From an uncultured Saprospiraceae bacterium (lineage in GTDB: Bacteria; Bacteroidota; Bacteroidia; Chitinophagales; Saprospiraceae), in NCBI GenBank assembly GCA_937924145.1, contig CALDTJ010000124.1, forward strand, positions 1 through 32,830: 32,830 nt of DNA, in the 5' to 3' direction. The position numbers and the translations under genes are program-made. Positions 24,972 through 32,320 of this stretch are shown in pieces. How positions within the stretch are numbered: position 1 is the first letter of the stretch; each line of letters starts with the position of its first letter. The notes beneath the pieces are model-generated. The model saw only the letters and a list, made by a program, of their open reading frames with translations. It was not told the DNA's origin and did no database searches.

Positions 24972-25047
24972 ATTTCAATTCTCAATTAACAAATTCAAAG
25001 CGAGTTGCTCAAAAAATGAAAATTGAAAATCATAAATTGAAAATTTC
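24972..25047. repeat. Heptamer inverted array between the MoxR and rhomboid genes
   Basis: Left arm: ATTTCAA, TTCTCAA, TTAACAA, ATTCAAA (24972-24999). Spacer GCGAGTTGCTCAAA (25000-25013). Right arm: AAATGAA, AATTGAA, AATCATA, AATTGAA, AATTTC (25014-25047). The left TCAATT/CTCAATT is complementary to the right AATTGA. The array fills essentially the whole gap between the two minus-strand genes and overlaps the first base of the MoxR stop codon. Confidence 0.8.
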
Positions 25048-25892
25048 TAATACCGTCTTTTCATACGACGTAATTCTTCCAACAAATTCAAGTCCGATTC
25101 GTTTTTCATCAAAGCATGAGCATGCGGTGGCATAGCTGCCATTAAATCAAAATCTTCCAATTCACCAGCCTCAATTTTTTCCATTAAAATGAGCTTTAAC
25201 CAGTCGATTAATTCACTAGTAGAAGGCTTTTTCTTCATTCCTCGGACCTCTCTAATTTTATAGAACAAGCCTAAGGCGTTGCCGACTAATTCGCGTTCAA
25301 TTTTCGGGAAATGTACATCTACAATATCCTTCATGGTATCCACATCTGGAAATCGGATATAGTGGAATAGACATCTTCTTAAAAAGGCATCTGGCAATTC
25401 TTTCTCATTATTGGAGGTAATAATAATGATTGGGCGATGCTTTGCTTTGATCGTTTTTTGAAGTTCGTAAACATAGAACTCCATTTTATCTAATTCTAAC
25501 AATAAATCATTCGGGAACTCTATATCTGCCTTATCAATTTCATCAATCAATAATACAACACTTTCCTCTGCCTCAAATGCCTCCCACAATTTTCCTTTTT
25601 TGATATACTGACCAATATCGTCTACATCTTTTTCAGAGGTACTCAACTGAGAATCCCTTAAACGAGATACTGCATCATATTCGTATAGTCCCTGCTGTGC
25701 TAAGGTTGTTGATTTTACGTGCCAAGTTAATATTGGCTTTTTAAGTGCTTTGGCAACTTCGTGGGCTAATAATGTTTTACCTGTTCCTGGTTCGCCTTTT
25801 ACTAAAAGTGGACGCTGTAAATGTACGGCAGCATTGACGGCTATTTGCAATTCTTTTGTCGCAACATACTCTTTAGTCCCTTTGAAACTCAT
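25047..25892 (-). CDS. MoxR-type AAA+ ATPase
   Basis: 281 residues. Walker A GEPGTGKT (33-40), Walker B VVLLIDEID (112-120), sensor-type IIITSNNEKELPDAFLRRC, and a C-terminal AAA lid. MoxR ATPases usually act as chaperone-like loaders for VWA-domain proteins, often encoded beside them. Here no VWA gene is present in the window; a rhomboid gene follows instead. A cytosolic location is expected. No TAnnTTTG box was clear upstream. Confidence 0.92.
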   Translation of the reverse strand: MSFKGTKEYVATKELQIAVNAAVHLQRPLLVKGEPGTGKTLLAHEVAKALKKPILTWHVKSTTLAQQGLYEYDAVSRLRDSQLSTSEKDVDDIGQYIKKGKLWEAFEAEESVVLLIDEIDKADIEFPNDLLLELDKMEFYVYELQKTIKAKHRPIIIITSNNEKELPDAFLRRCLFHYIRFPDVDTMKDIVDVHFPKIERELVGNALGLFYKIREVRGMKKKPSTSELIDWLKLILMEKIEAGELEDFDLMAAMPPHAHALMKNESDLNLLEELRRMKRRY

Positions 25893-26215
25893 GTTTTATT
25901 ATATTTTTAAAAAATAAATTTATATTTACCTTAAAGTGTGATAAAAACAGTTCTGTATTTTTAATAATACAAGAAAAAATGTAAATTCACTACTTTAAAT
26001 CTCCATTCACCTTCTATTGCCCGCAAGATAATTAAGAATTCATTAGTAACCATAAAAAATGGTTGCTTGTTTTTACTTTGTTGAATTTTTTATTTTTTAC
26101 ATAGTACGTGTACAAAAATGGCTTAACTTATTTTTATCGCCTGACATAGGGGGTACTACTAAATAGTTCGTCCATAAGTAGCACCTATAATTTTTAAATC
26201 AAAACAGAACGAGTT
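25893..26215. other. Divergent intergenic region (MoxR / LytTR regulator)
   Basis: 323 AT-rich bases. AACCAT (26048-26053) pairs with ATGGTT (26059-26064) and is followed by a T-rich stretch, forming a small attenuator-like hairpin about 150 bases before the regulator gene. A TTACTTTG just after it differs by one base from the -7 consensus. No gene seen. Confidence 0.4.
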
Positions 26216-26935
26216 ATGCGATGTATCATAGTTGATGACGAACCCTTAGCAAGAGAAGGGATGGAACTAAATATTGAGGAATTAGACTACCTTGAATTAG
26301 TTGGGCAATTTAGCACCGCTATGGATGCATTGAATTTTATGAATGAGAATGAGGTTGATTTGATATTTTTAGACATTCAGATGCCAGGTTTGACAGGTTT
26401 AGATTTCATTCGAACGTTGAAGAAAAAGCCAATGATTATTCTGACTACTGCCTATCCTCAGTATGCCTTGGAAGGCTTTGAATTAGACGTCGTAGATTAT
26501 TTGTTGAAACCTATTCGTTTGCAACGATTTGTACAAGCAGTGACAAAGGCAAAAGACCTATATGATTTAAAACACAAAGCAGAAAAAGCAGAGACCACTG
26601 TAAGTGAACAAGATATTTTTATAAGAGCCGACCGAAAATACATTCGCATCTTTTTCAAAGAGATTAAATACATCAAAGGGATGAAAGATTATGTGATGAT
26701 TTTTACTGGAAAAGAAAAGTATATGACGGCGATGAATATTAAAACTACGAACGAGCAATTACCTGATAATCAATTTGTTAGAGTCAATAAGTCCTATATT
26801 GTTAACAAAGATTATATAGATTCAATCGGTACTGATTTTATCAATATCGCAGGAGAGGAAATACCTTTGGGTAGAACCTACCGAGAGTCTTTTATCAAGC
26901 GATTTGTGAAAGGAAAACTGATTGAAAGAAAGTGA
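26216..26935 (+). CDS. LytTR-family response regulator
   Basis: 239 residues. The receiver domain (about 1-115) contains DDE (7-9), the phosphoacceptor Asp53 in FLDIQMPG, Thr77/78 in ILTTAY and Lys98 in LLKP. A linker leads to the LytTR DNA-binding domain (about 135-235), with IFIRADRKYIRI, KDYVMIF and VRVNKSYIVNKDYI. It is a transcriptional regulator activated by a histidine kinase. No kinase gene is adjacent, so it is an orphan within this window. Target genes cannot be told from sequence. Confidence 0.95.
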   Translation: MRCIIVDDEPLAREGMELNIEELDYLELVGQFSTAMDALNFMNENEVDLIFLDIQMPGLTGLDFIRTLKKKPMIILTTAYPQYALEGFELDVVDYLLKPIRLQRFVQAVTKAKDLYDLKHKAEKAETTVSEQDIFIRADRKYIRIFFKEIKYIKGMKDYVMIFTGKEKYMTAMNIKTTNEQLPDNQFVRVNKSYIVNKDYIDSIGTDFINIAGEEIPLGRTYRESFIKRFVKGKLIERK

Positions 26936-26943
26936 TTTTCAGT

Positions 26944-26998
26944 GGGCAGTTTGCAGTATTACAGTTGACAGTTAGCTACTTGACTACGAACTATTCCG
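26944..26998. repeat. Heptamer-type repeat between convergent genes
   Basis: GGGCAGT, TTGCAGT, ATTACAGT, TGACAGT (26944-26972) repeat with a 7-8 base period. They are followed by CTA-containing units at similar spacing. It fills most of the gap between the LytTR regulator and the cytochrome c gene. Confidence 0.6.
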
Positions 26999-27397
26999 CT
27001 ATTGACAATTTTTAAGCTGATTTTTTACTTGAGTGATCGTGGTATACCCATTATCGTTGCCCCATTCGTGATTGATGTAGTTGATAATATTGGCTATTTC
27101 TACATCAGTTAATTGGGGGACGCCTGCCATCGGAGCTGAATATTTTTTACCATTAACTGTAATTTCTCCTTCCAAACCATATCGAATGACACAAGCCAAC
27201 TGATCGGCATGTTTAGTCAAATAATCAGCACCTGCCAGCGGTGGAATATTACCAATCAAACCAGATCCATCTTCCATGTGACAGTTGACACAAAAGTTCT
27301 CGTACATGATCTTGCCATGTGCATAAGGCTTTTGATTGCAGTTGAGCAATGCAAAAAAGGAAAACAATAGAAAAAATGATAAAGTAACTTTTTGCAT
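26999..27397 (-). CDS. Lipoprotein cytochrome c (monohaem)
   Basis: 132 residues with a lipoprotein signal (LLNC, Cys20), so it is anchored to a membrane facing the periplasm. Haem is bound at CVNCH (Cys36, Cys39, His40) and the distal ligand is probably Met90 in YSAPMAGVP. The fold is a small class I cytochrome c (PPLAGADYL, LTDVEIANIINYI). It lies 3 bases after the SCO gene on the same strand, a pairing that suggests electron transfer or copper-enzyme assembly in respiration. Confidence 0.93.
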   Translation of the reverse strand: MQKVTLSFFLLFSFFALLNCNQKPYAHGKIMYENFCVNCHMEDGSGLIGNIPPLAGADYLTKHADQLACVIRYGLEGEITVNGKKYSAPMAGVPQLTDVEIANIINYINHEWGNDNGYTTITQVKNQLKNCQ

Positions 27398-27400
27398 TGG

Positions 27401-28027
27401 TTAAGTTTTAGGCGTCCTCATTTCTTTTAATAAAAGGTCAATATCGTCCATGAATTTATCGACTGCTTTAGGGTCCGTACCATCGCAAAATGCTCTAATC
27501 CTTCGATTTTCATCTACTAAAATCAATCGACCACTGTGATTATATCCTCCAGGTGCATCGTTATCATCCATTGCAATATTAAAGTAGTCCTCGGCGATAT
27601 CAAAAATTTCTTGTTTGTCACCCGTTACGAAATGCCATTTATCTGAAGTGACGCCCAAACTATTTGCGTATTTTTTTAGTCTCGGAATCGTATCATACTT
27701 CGTATCAATGGAGTGGGAGAGTAGCAGTAATTCCTCATCTTTTTCAAACCTATCATGAATCCGCAGCATCGACTTTGACAACTTAGGGCAAATAGTCGGA
27801 CAAGAGATAAAAAAGTGATCGGATATGTAAGCTTTACCAGCAAAAGTAGCATTGGTCACCGCAGCACTATCTTGATTGATAAAAGCAAAATCAGGAATTT
27901 CGTGATAAACGGTTTTTCCATCTACCTCATCCTTATTACCTAAAATAGGCAAGTTGGTAGGACCACTTTGGCAAGCAGCTAATAAAAGAAAGCACAAAAG
28001 AGTACCCCAGTTAATTATATTTTTCAT
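27401..28027 (-). CDS. SCO1/SenC-family copper-binding lipoprotein
   Basis: 208 residues from the ATG at 28027; a TTG four codons upstream is less likely because the signal peptide starts at this ATG. The lipobox LAAC gives Cys19. The thioredoxin-like domain has the copper motif SCPTICP (Cys76, Cys80) and the third ligand His164 in YNHSGRLILVD. SCO proteins deliver copper to cytochrome oxidase or act as thiol oxidoreductases. The adjacent cytochrome c gene, separated by 3 bases, supports a respiratory role. Confidence 0.93.
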   Translation of the reverse strand: MKNIINWGTLLCFLLLAACQSGPTNLPILGNKDEVDGKTVYHEIPDFAFINQDSAAVTNATFAGKAYISDHFFISCPTICPKLSKSMLRIHDRFEKDEELLLLSHSIDTKYDTIPRLKKYANSLGVTSDKWHFVTGDKQEIFDIAEDYFNIAMDDNDAPGGYNHSGRLILVDENRRIRAFCDGTDPKAVDKFMDDIDLLLKEMRTPKT

Positions 28028-28095
28028 AAAAAAAAGCAATCTATTTAAAATGTCAACGTAAAGAATTCGTGGGTTAAAAAAAAATCGTGAGTAAC

Positions 28096-28265
28096 GTCAA
28101 CATCTAATTCTGTGTTATTCAAAATCCGTGTTAAAAAGTCAACATCGTAATCTGCGTGGAAATCAAAATCCGTGTGGAAATCAAAATCCGTGTGGAAATC
28201 AAAATCCGTGTGGAAATCAAAATCCGTGTGGAAATCAAATCCGTGTGGAAATCAAATCCGTGTGA
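28096..28265 (+). repeat. Dispersed CCGTGT family, locus 3, with an 18-bp tandem array
   Basis: It starts with GTCAACATCTAATTCTGTG and AAATCCGTGTTAAAAAGTCAAC. From 28166 follow four perfect 18-bp units of AAATCCGTGTGGAAATCA (28166-28237), one 17-bp unit and a partial copy to 28265. The unit is also present once at locus 1 (about 4271). It ends a few bases before the stop codon of the small lipoprotein gene. Confidence 0.9.
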
Positions 28266-28270
28266 AAAAA

Positions 28271-28708
28271 CTACTGAGCCAATCCTTCCACAAAATCAGT
28301 CCCAGCCTTAATAGCATTAGTCATCTCAATTCCAACTCGTTTGATCTCCACATCTTGCTCCTCCAAATACTTTAAAATTTCTTTATGGTCTTTAGTTGCT
28401 TGCAATTTTTTCAGTTGCTGAAAACCATTCATCCAGTCCATCATGCCTTCATCAGCTTTATCCAAATTTATAATCAGTTGATTGATTTTTTCGACTTTTT
28501 CAGCAGGCAAATCAGGCATTTCTTTCGTCACATTTTTAAGTTGTTTTCTGACTTTATTCGTCGTTCCCATCATAGGCATGACGACATCATGATTCGCCAT
28601 GACAGCAGTCCAACGGGCATCCTGAATATTGTGCATTTTAGCATCCATGCCTTCATCGCAGGCATTGAATAAAAAAAGTAAAGTAGAAAGTAGTATTATT
28701 TTGTACAT
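28271..28708 (-). CDS. Small lipoprotein, 'viral A-type inclusion protein'-like of Bacteroidota
   Basis: 145 residues with a lipoprotein signal (LFNAC, Cys17). The mature part is helical and rich in charged residues, with WTAVMANHDVVMPMMG near the start, a pattern I associate with the Bacteroidota family misnamed 'viral A-type inclusion protein'. Function is unknown. It is upstream of the SCO and cytochrome c genes on the same strand but separated by an approximately 240-base repeat-filled gap, so co-transcription is uncertain. A TACCTTTG promoter box lies 55 bases upstream. Confidence 0.75.
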   Translation of the reverse strand: MYKIILLSTLLFLFNACDEGMDAKMHNIQDARWTAVMANHDVVMPMMGTTNKVRKQLKNVTKEMPDLPAEKVEKINQLIINLDKADEGMMDWMNGFQQLKKLQATKDHKEILKYLEEQDVEIKRVGIEMTNAIKAGTDFVEGLAQ

Positions 28709-28762
28709 GACTTATGTTTTTAGTTTGACTGGTATACGCTATAACTATTTGTAAAGGGAGAA

Positions 28763-28770
28763 CAAAGGTA
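28763..28770 (-). promoter_or_regulatory. Promoter -7 box for the small lipoprotein gene
   Basis: Minus strand TACCTTTG, an exact TAnnTTTG match, 55 bases before the ATG at 28708. No obvious TTTG -33 box is present, so support is moderate. Confidence 0.4.
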
Positions 28771-28935
28771 GTTCATCTTGTGTTTTGAATTAGGTTCTTT
28801 TTAAATAAATTTTACTTAAATATGGCTTTTTTGCTATATTGGAATTTCATTCAACTGTTTTATGCAAAGTTATAATCTAAACTGGCGAATGCTTTTCAAG
28901 GATAATTACCGAATACTTTTTATTAAAAATAAATA

Positions 28936-29820
28936 ATGACTTTTCAAGACTGGCCAAAAAAAGCTAAATTTTTTAATTATAAAAACCACAAAATAGCCTA
29001 TTGGGAAGAAGGCGAAGGCCCAGCACTCCTGCTCATTCACGGATTTCCAACTTCTTCATGGGACTGGCATAAAACATGGTCGAGTCTAACAGGTAAATTT
29101 CGAGTCATCGCTCTTGATATGATTGGTTTTGGCTATTCTGCCAAGCCCAAAGATTACACTTACTCAATAACGGATCAAGCTAGGTTGCATGAGGCTTTAA
29201 TGGATCATTTAGGTATTCGGCAAGCCCATTTATTCGTTCATGATTATGGAGTGTCAGTAGCTCAGGAAATGTTAGCAGCCTTTGTGGAAAGGGGAAGTGA
29301 TGGGTTTCAAATTCAATCTTGTGCCTTTCTAAATGGTGGATTGTTTCCCGAATTGCACAGAGCAAGATTGGTCCAAAAATTGTTGAATAGTCCAATAGGT
29401 GCTATTTTTAATCGTTTTTTAAGCAAAGGCAGTTTACGAAAAAGTTTCAATGAAATCTACGGTGATAAAAAGGCAACGGAAGAGGAAATAGACCAATTTT
29501 TTCAATTAATTTTGCACAATGATGGTAAAAATATCATGCATAAGTTGATTCGATATATTAATGATAGAAGAGCAAACGGAGAGCGATGGAAAAAGGCAAT
29601 TGTAGAGGCGACTGTTCCCATAAAAATAATCAATGGTCCGCTTGACCCTGTTTCTGGAAGGCATCTAGCAGCATATTGCCAAAAATTGTTACCAAACCCC
29701 GATGTAACAATTTTGGAAGGAGTAGGGCACTATCCACATGATGAAGCACCCGAACGAGTTTTAGAAAGTTATTATGAATTTTACGAAAGAGCAAAGGGCA
29801 ATAAAATAGGTCAAATCTAA
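28936..29820 (+). CDS. Alpha/beta hydrolase similar to MEST / haloalkane dehalogenase-epoxide hydrolase group
   Basis: 294 residues. LLLIHGFPTSSWDWHKTW gives the oxyanion HGFP motif. The nucleophile is Asp103 in FVHDYGVSVAQEM, with Asp in place of Ser as in haloalkane dehalogenases and epoxide hydrolases. The acid is Asp237 in INGPLDPVSG and the base His265 in EGVGHYPHDEAP. The sequence FLNGGLFPELHR and IRYINDRR..RW resembles the vertebrate imprinted protein MEST more than typical dehalogenases. The reaction is hydrolytic, of unknown substrate. There is no signal peptide, so it is cytosolic or peripheral. Confidence 0.88.
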   Translation: MTFQDWPKKAKFFNYKNHKIAYWEEGEGPALLLIHGFPTSSWDWHKTWSSLTGKFRVIALDMIGFGYSAKPKDYTYSITDQARLHEALMDHLGIRQAHLFVHDYGVSVAQEMLAAFVERGSDGFQIQSCAFLNGGLFPELHRARLVQKLLNSPIGAIFNRFLSKGSLRKSFNEIYGDKKATEEEIDQFFQLILHNDGKNIMHKLIRYINDRRANGERWKKAIVEATVPIKIINGPLDPVSGRHLAAYCQKLLPNPDVTILEGVGHYPHDEAPERVLESYYEFYERAKGNKIGQI

Positions 29821-29845
29821 ACTCTAAATTTGATTGTTTTTTATA

Positions 29846-29883
29846 ACACGGAATTTTTATAACACGGAATCAGATGTTGACAA
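29846..29883 (-). repeat. Dispersed CCGTGT family, locus 4 left half (minus)
   Basis: On the minus strand it reads GTCAACATCTGATTCCGTGT then TTCCGTGTTAT. It points away from the plus-oriented copy at 30127-30235, and element B lies between them. Confidence 0.65.
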
Positions 29884-29902
29884 ATAGCGTACAATTTTTA
29901 TT

Positions 29903-30122
29903 ATTACTAACTGATGTTACGCAAAAAAGACTACGAAGTAGTCAAACATGAATAGCCCAGTATGAAATGCTGGGTTTGGTAAGTGGTCAATACCCCCTAG
30001 AACTACGGAGTAGTTCAACTACTTCGTAGTTAGCCATTACTCCCTATTTCTTCCGTAGATTTACATCTACGGCTATTCATTTTCAAATCTTTCAGATTTA
30101 CTGCGTAACATCAGTTACTAAT
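29903..30122. mobile_element. MITE-like element B carrying six REP-like hairpins
   Basis: The ends ATTACTAACTGATGTTACGC (from 29903) and its reverse complement (to 30122) match at 20 of 21 positions. Inside are six hairpins: GACTAC-GAA-GTAGTC (29929-29943), CCCAGTA-TGAAA-TGCTGGG (29956-29974), AACTAC-GGA-GTAGTT (30001-30015), AACTAC-TTC-GTAGTT (30017-30031), CCGTAGAT-TTAC-ATCTACGG (30053-30072) and AAATCT-TTC-AGATTT (30085-30099). The order and linkers (AACATGAATAGCCC, GGCTATTCA) match element A at 21739-21931. No coding capacity. Confidence 0.8.
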
Positions 30123-30126
30123 TTCA

Positions 30127-30235
30127 AAGTCTAGTTCTGTGTTAAAAAAATCCGTGTTAAAAAGTCAACGTCTAAAATCCGCGTGGTAATAAAAAACCAG
30201 CACGCCTGCGTATGAGGGCGGGTCTGCGTGAAAAT
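30127..30235 (+). repeat. Dispersed CCGTGT family, locus 4 right half (plus)
   Basis: It contains AAGTCTAGTTCTGTGTT, ATCCGTGTTAAAAAGTCAAC, AAATCCGCGTGG, then a GC-rich hairpin beginning CCAGCACGCCTGCG (30197 on), which matches the same hairpin in locus 1 (4291-4330) except for a few bases. Confidence 0.75.
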
Positions 30236-30300
30236 ATTCAACCTAAAAATCTGAGTCAAATCAAATTCGAACCGAATCTCTCCCCTGATCCAAACATTTT

Positions 30301-30332
30301 TTTGTATAATTATCCGAAAATTCCTTACTTTG
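30301..30332 (+). promoter_or_regulatory. Bacteroidota-type promoter for the 30409 operon
   Basis: TTTG (30301-30304), a 20-base spacer, then TTACTTTG (30325-30332), one mismatch from TAnnTTTG. Transcription would begin near 30338, about 70 bases before the ATG. Confidence 0.5.
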
Positions 30333-30408
30333 TAGATTTTAAGGAAGGATTAATCTATTTCCATCATTCAAATAACAACTTTTCCAACATTTTAAGCCTT
30401 TTATTTAC

Positions 30409-31101
30409 ATGGGATTCTTAGACAGAATGAAGTCAGTATTTTTAGTAGAGGAAGAAAATTCAGGAGGTAAAAAAACGCCAAAAGCGGCTCCTAAGAAAAG
30501 AGCTACTAAAGCTAGCCCTAAACAAACGCCCCCAACTGCTCCGAAAGGAGCGGAAGTAGCTCAATCGCCAGAGGGGAAAAAAGGCAAAGCGACGACTAAA
30601 TTCATGGAAATTTTGTTTGGTGCAATGGAAAAGCACAATTTAGATGGCTTTGATTACATCGAATTTAAAGAATCATTGAAGTCTTTGGAGAAAATGCCGA
30701 TGGACGAGCAGACGCGTTTTCAATCCGCTTTTGCAATGGCAAAAACAATGGGAGCAACGCCCAAAAAATTGATTGATGCGGCCGCACACTACATGAAAGT
30801 GTTACAGCATGAAGAAAATAAATTTGAGCAAGCGCTTGCTAATCAACGAACTAGACAAATTGGAGGTAGAGAAAAGCAGATTAAGGATTTGGAAGTTGGT
30901 ATCCAACAACGTGCTAAGCAAATTAAAAAATTAACTCAAGAGATCGAACAAAGTCAAAAGCAACTAGAGGCTATCAAAGGAGAAATTTCTGGTGCTGTTT
31001 CTAAAGTAGAGACGACTAAAAATAATTTCATCGCTTCCTATAACATCGTAATAGCTCAAATACAAGATGATGTAGAGAAGATGAAAAAATATTTAAAATA
31101 A
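30409..31101 (+). CDS. Coiled-coil protein of unknown function with N-terminal amphipathic helix
   Basis: 230 residues, family not recognised. It starts MGFLDRMKSVFLVEEE, a short amphipathic helix similar in style to the membrane-binding N-terminus of PspA-type proteins. Residues 20-62 form a Lys/Ala/Pro-rich, probably disordered linker. Residues 64-130 form a helical domain (MEILFGAMEKHNLDGFDYIEF...). Residues about 135-228 are a long coiled coil (REKQIKDLEVGIQQRAKQI...). There is no signal peptide, so it is cytosolic and possibly peripheral on the membrane. It is followed after 90 bases by another coiled-coil membrane protein. The function is inferred only as a scaffold or membrane-associated partner. 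Confidence 0.75.
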   Translation: MGFLDRMKSVFLVEEENSGGKKTPKAAPKKRATKASPKQTPPTAPKGAEVAQSPEGKKGKATTKFMEILFGAMEKHNLDGFDYIEFKESLKSLEKMPMDEQTRFQSAFAMAKTMGATPKKLIDAAAHYMKVLQHEENKFEQALANQRTRQIGGREKQIKDLEVGIQQRAKQIKKLTQEIEQSQKQLEAIKGEISGAVSKVETTKNNFIASYNIVIAQIQDDVEKMKKYLK

Positions 31102-31103
31102 AC

Positions 31104-31169
31104 GAGCGTAGGGCTGAGGGCAGAGGGCATAGGGTTTTCCCTACGCCCATTGCCTCACGCCCAGCGCCA
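31104..31169. repeat. Heptamer inverted array within the 30409 gene cluster
   Basis: Left arm GAGCGTA, GGGCTGA, GGGCAGA, GGGCATA, GGG (31104-31134). Loop TTTT (31135-31138). Right arm CCC, TACGCCC, ATTGCCT, CACGCCC, AGCGCCA (31139-31169). The units are complementary (GGGC against GCCC, GGG against CCC), so a long imperfect hairpin forms between two co-directional genes. Confidence 0.85.
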
Positions 31170-31191
31170 TTCAACAAACTTAAATCAAAAA

Positions 31192-32217
31192 ATGGAAGAT
31201 TTTAAACCAAAATCGTTTTGGCAAAGACCTGAAGGCGTAACTGGTGCTGTTTTTTTAGGAGGGCTCGTCTTAGGAGGTGGGTACTTATTATTCCAATTGT
31301 TATCCTCTGGATTATTGGCGACCATTTTAGCTAATACTTTATATCTAGCAGGGACTTTGATGGTTTTAGCGGCTATTGTTTATGTGGCGTTAGATCCGAA
31401 GGCAAGAGGTTTGATTAGTTATGCTTATAAGAGTGTGATGCGTTGGATTACTGGGTTGTTTGTACAAATTGACCCTATTGGCATCCTAAAATCTTATGTA
31501 GAGGATTTGAAAGATAATTTGCGTAGTATGAATAAGCAGATTAGTAAGTTGAGAGGTCAAATGCATAAATTGCAAGAGATTATTGTGACGAATAAGAAAA
31601 GTATTCAGTCTAATATGAACATGGCTAGTAAGGCCAAAGCAACGAATAAACAATCCATGATGATTCTGAAGGCTCGGAAAGCTGGGCGATTGAAAGAATC
31701 AAACATGAAATTGGAAGATTTGTACAAAAAAATGGAAGTACTTTACAGAGTACTAACTAAAATGTACGAAAATTCTGAGGTGCTAATGGAAGATATCAAG
31801 GATCAAGTGATGGTAAAAGAGCAAGAACGTAAGGCGATTCATGCGAGTCACTCGGCAATGTCTTCAGCAATGAGTGTCATCTCTGGTGATAAGGATAAGC
31901 GGTATATGTTTGATATGGCTCTTGAAGCAGTAGCGGACGATGTTAGTAAGAAAGTAGGAGAGATGGAACGTTTCATGGATATGTCTTCTAACTTTATGGA
32001 TTCTGTTGATTTACAGAATGGTATCTTCGAAGAAGAAGGAATGAAGATGTTAGAAAAGTGGGAACAAGAAGGTGTTTCTTTGATTTTAGGCGAAGAGAAA
32101 TCTAGCTTATTAGTAGAGGCGAATGACGAAGGAAATGTATTGGATCTAAATGCACCTGTAGCTAAACCTATGCGTGCGGACGGTCACAGAAATCAATACG
32201 ACAGTTTATTTGAATAA
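31192..32217 (+). CDS. Two-TM coiled-coil membrane protein of unknown function
   Basis: 341 residues from the ATG at 31192; an in-frame TTG at 31150 lies inside the heptamer repeat and is rejected. TM1 is about 15-37 (VTGAVFLGGLVLGGGYLLFQ), TM2 about 42-67. The remainder is cytosolic and almost wholly helical: coiled coil about 100-200 (SYVEDLKDNLRSMNKQISKL...) and 205-300, with an acidic tail ending DSLFE. The helix pattern (long heptads of L/M/I, LKARKAGRLKES, EDIKDQVMVKEQERKAI) recalls PspA/ESCRT-III-like proteins, but I cannot confirm homology. It lies between a soluble coiled-coil protein and a membrane-anchored binding-protein-like gene, so a membrane-associated complex is inferred. Confidence 0.78.
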   Translation: MEDFKPKSFWQRPEGVTGAVFLGGLVLGGGYLLFQLLSSGLLATILANTLYLAGTLMVLAAIVYVALDPKARGLISYAYKSVMRWITGLFVQIDPIGILKSYVEDLKDNLRSMNKQISKLRGQMHKLQEIIVTNKKSIQSNMNMASKAKATNKQSMMILKARKAGRLKESNMKLEDLYKKMEVLYRVLTKMYENSEVLMEDIKDQVMVKEQERKAIHASHSAMSSAMSVISGDKDKRYMFDMALEAVADDVSKKVGEMERFMDMSSNFMDSVDLQNGIFEEEGMKMLEKWEQEGVSLILGEEKSSLLVEANDEGNVLDLNAPVAKPMRADGHRNQYDSLFE

Positions 32218-32245
32218 AAAATTGATTTTCAATAGTTTTTAATTA

Positions 32246-32313
32246 AAAATGGTTTAGGGATAAAGTGGTTCAGTTGCGTGAAAAACTAAACTTTTATCCT
32301 TAAACCATTTTCT
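32246..32313 (+). terminator. Hairpin terminator after the coiled-coil membrane protein gene
   Basis: AAATGGTTTAGGGATAAA (32247-32264) pairs with TTTATCCTTAAACCATTT (32293-32310) with one wobble, closing a 28-base loop, and T-rich sequence follows. Some read-through into the next gene is possible. Confidence 0.6.
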
Positions 32314-32320
32314 ATTTCAA

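Noticed and set aside
28166-28265. CRISPR-like array
   Set aside because: The units are directly adjacent with no unique spacers and there are no cas genes.
28172-28375. Plus-strand frame with WKSKSV repeats
   Set aside because: It is the in-frame reading of the 18-bp tandem array (six codons per unit) running into the antisense of the lipoprotein gene.
31150-31191. TTG start giving 14 extra residues on the two-TM protein
   Set aside because: The extra codons lie inside the heptamer repeat; the ATG at 31192 gives a normal N-terminus before TM1.
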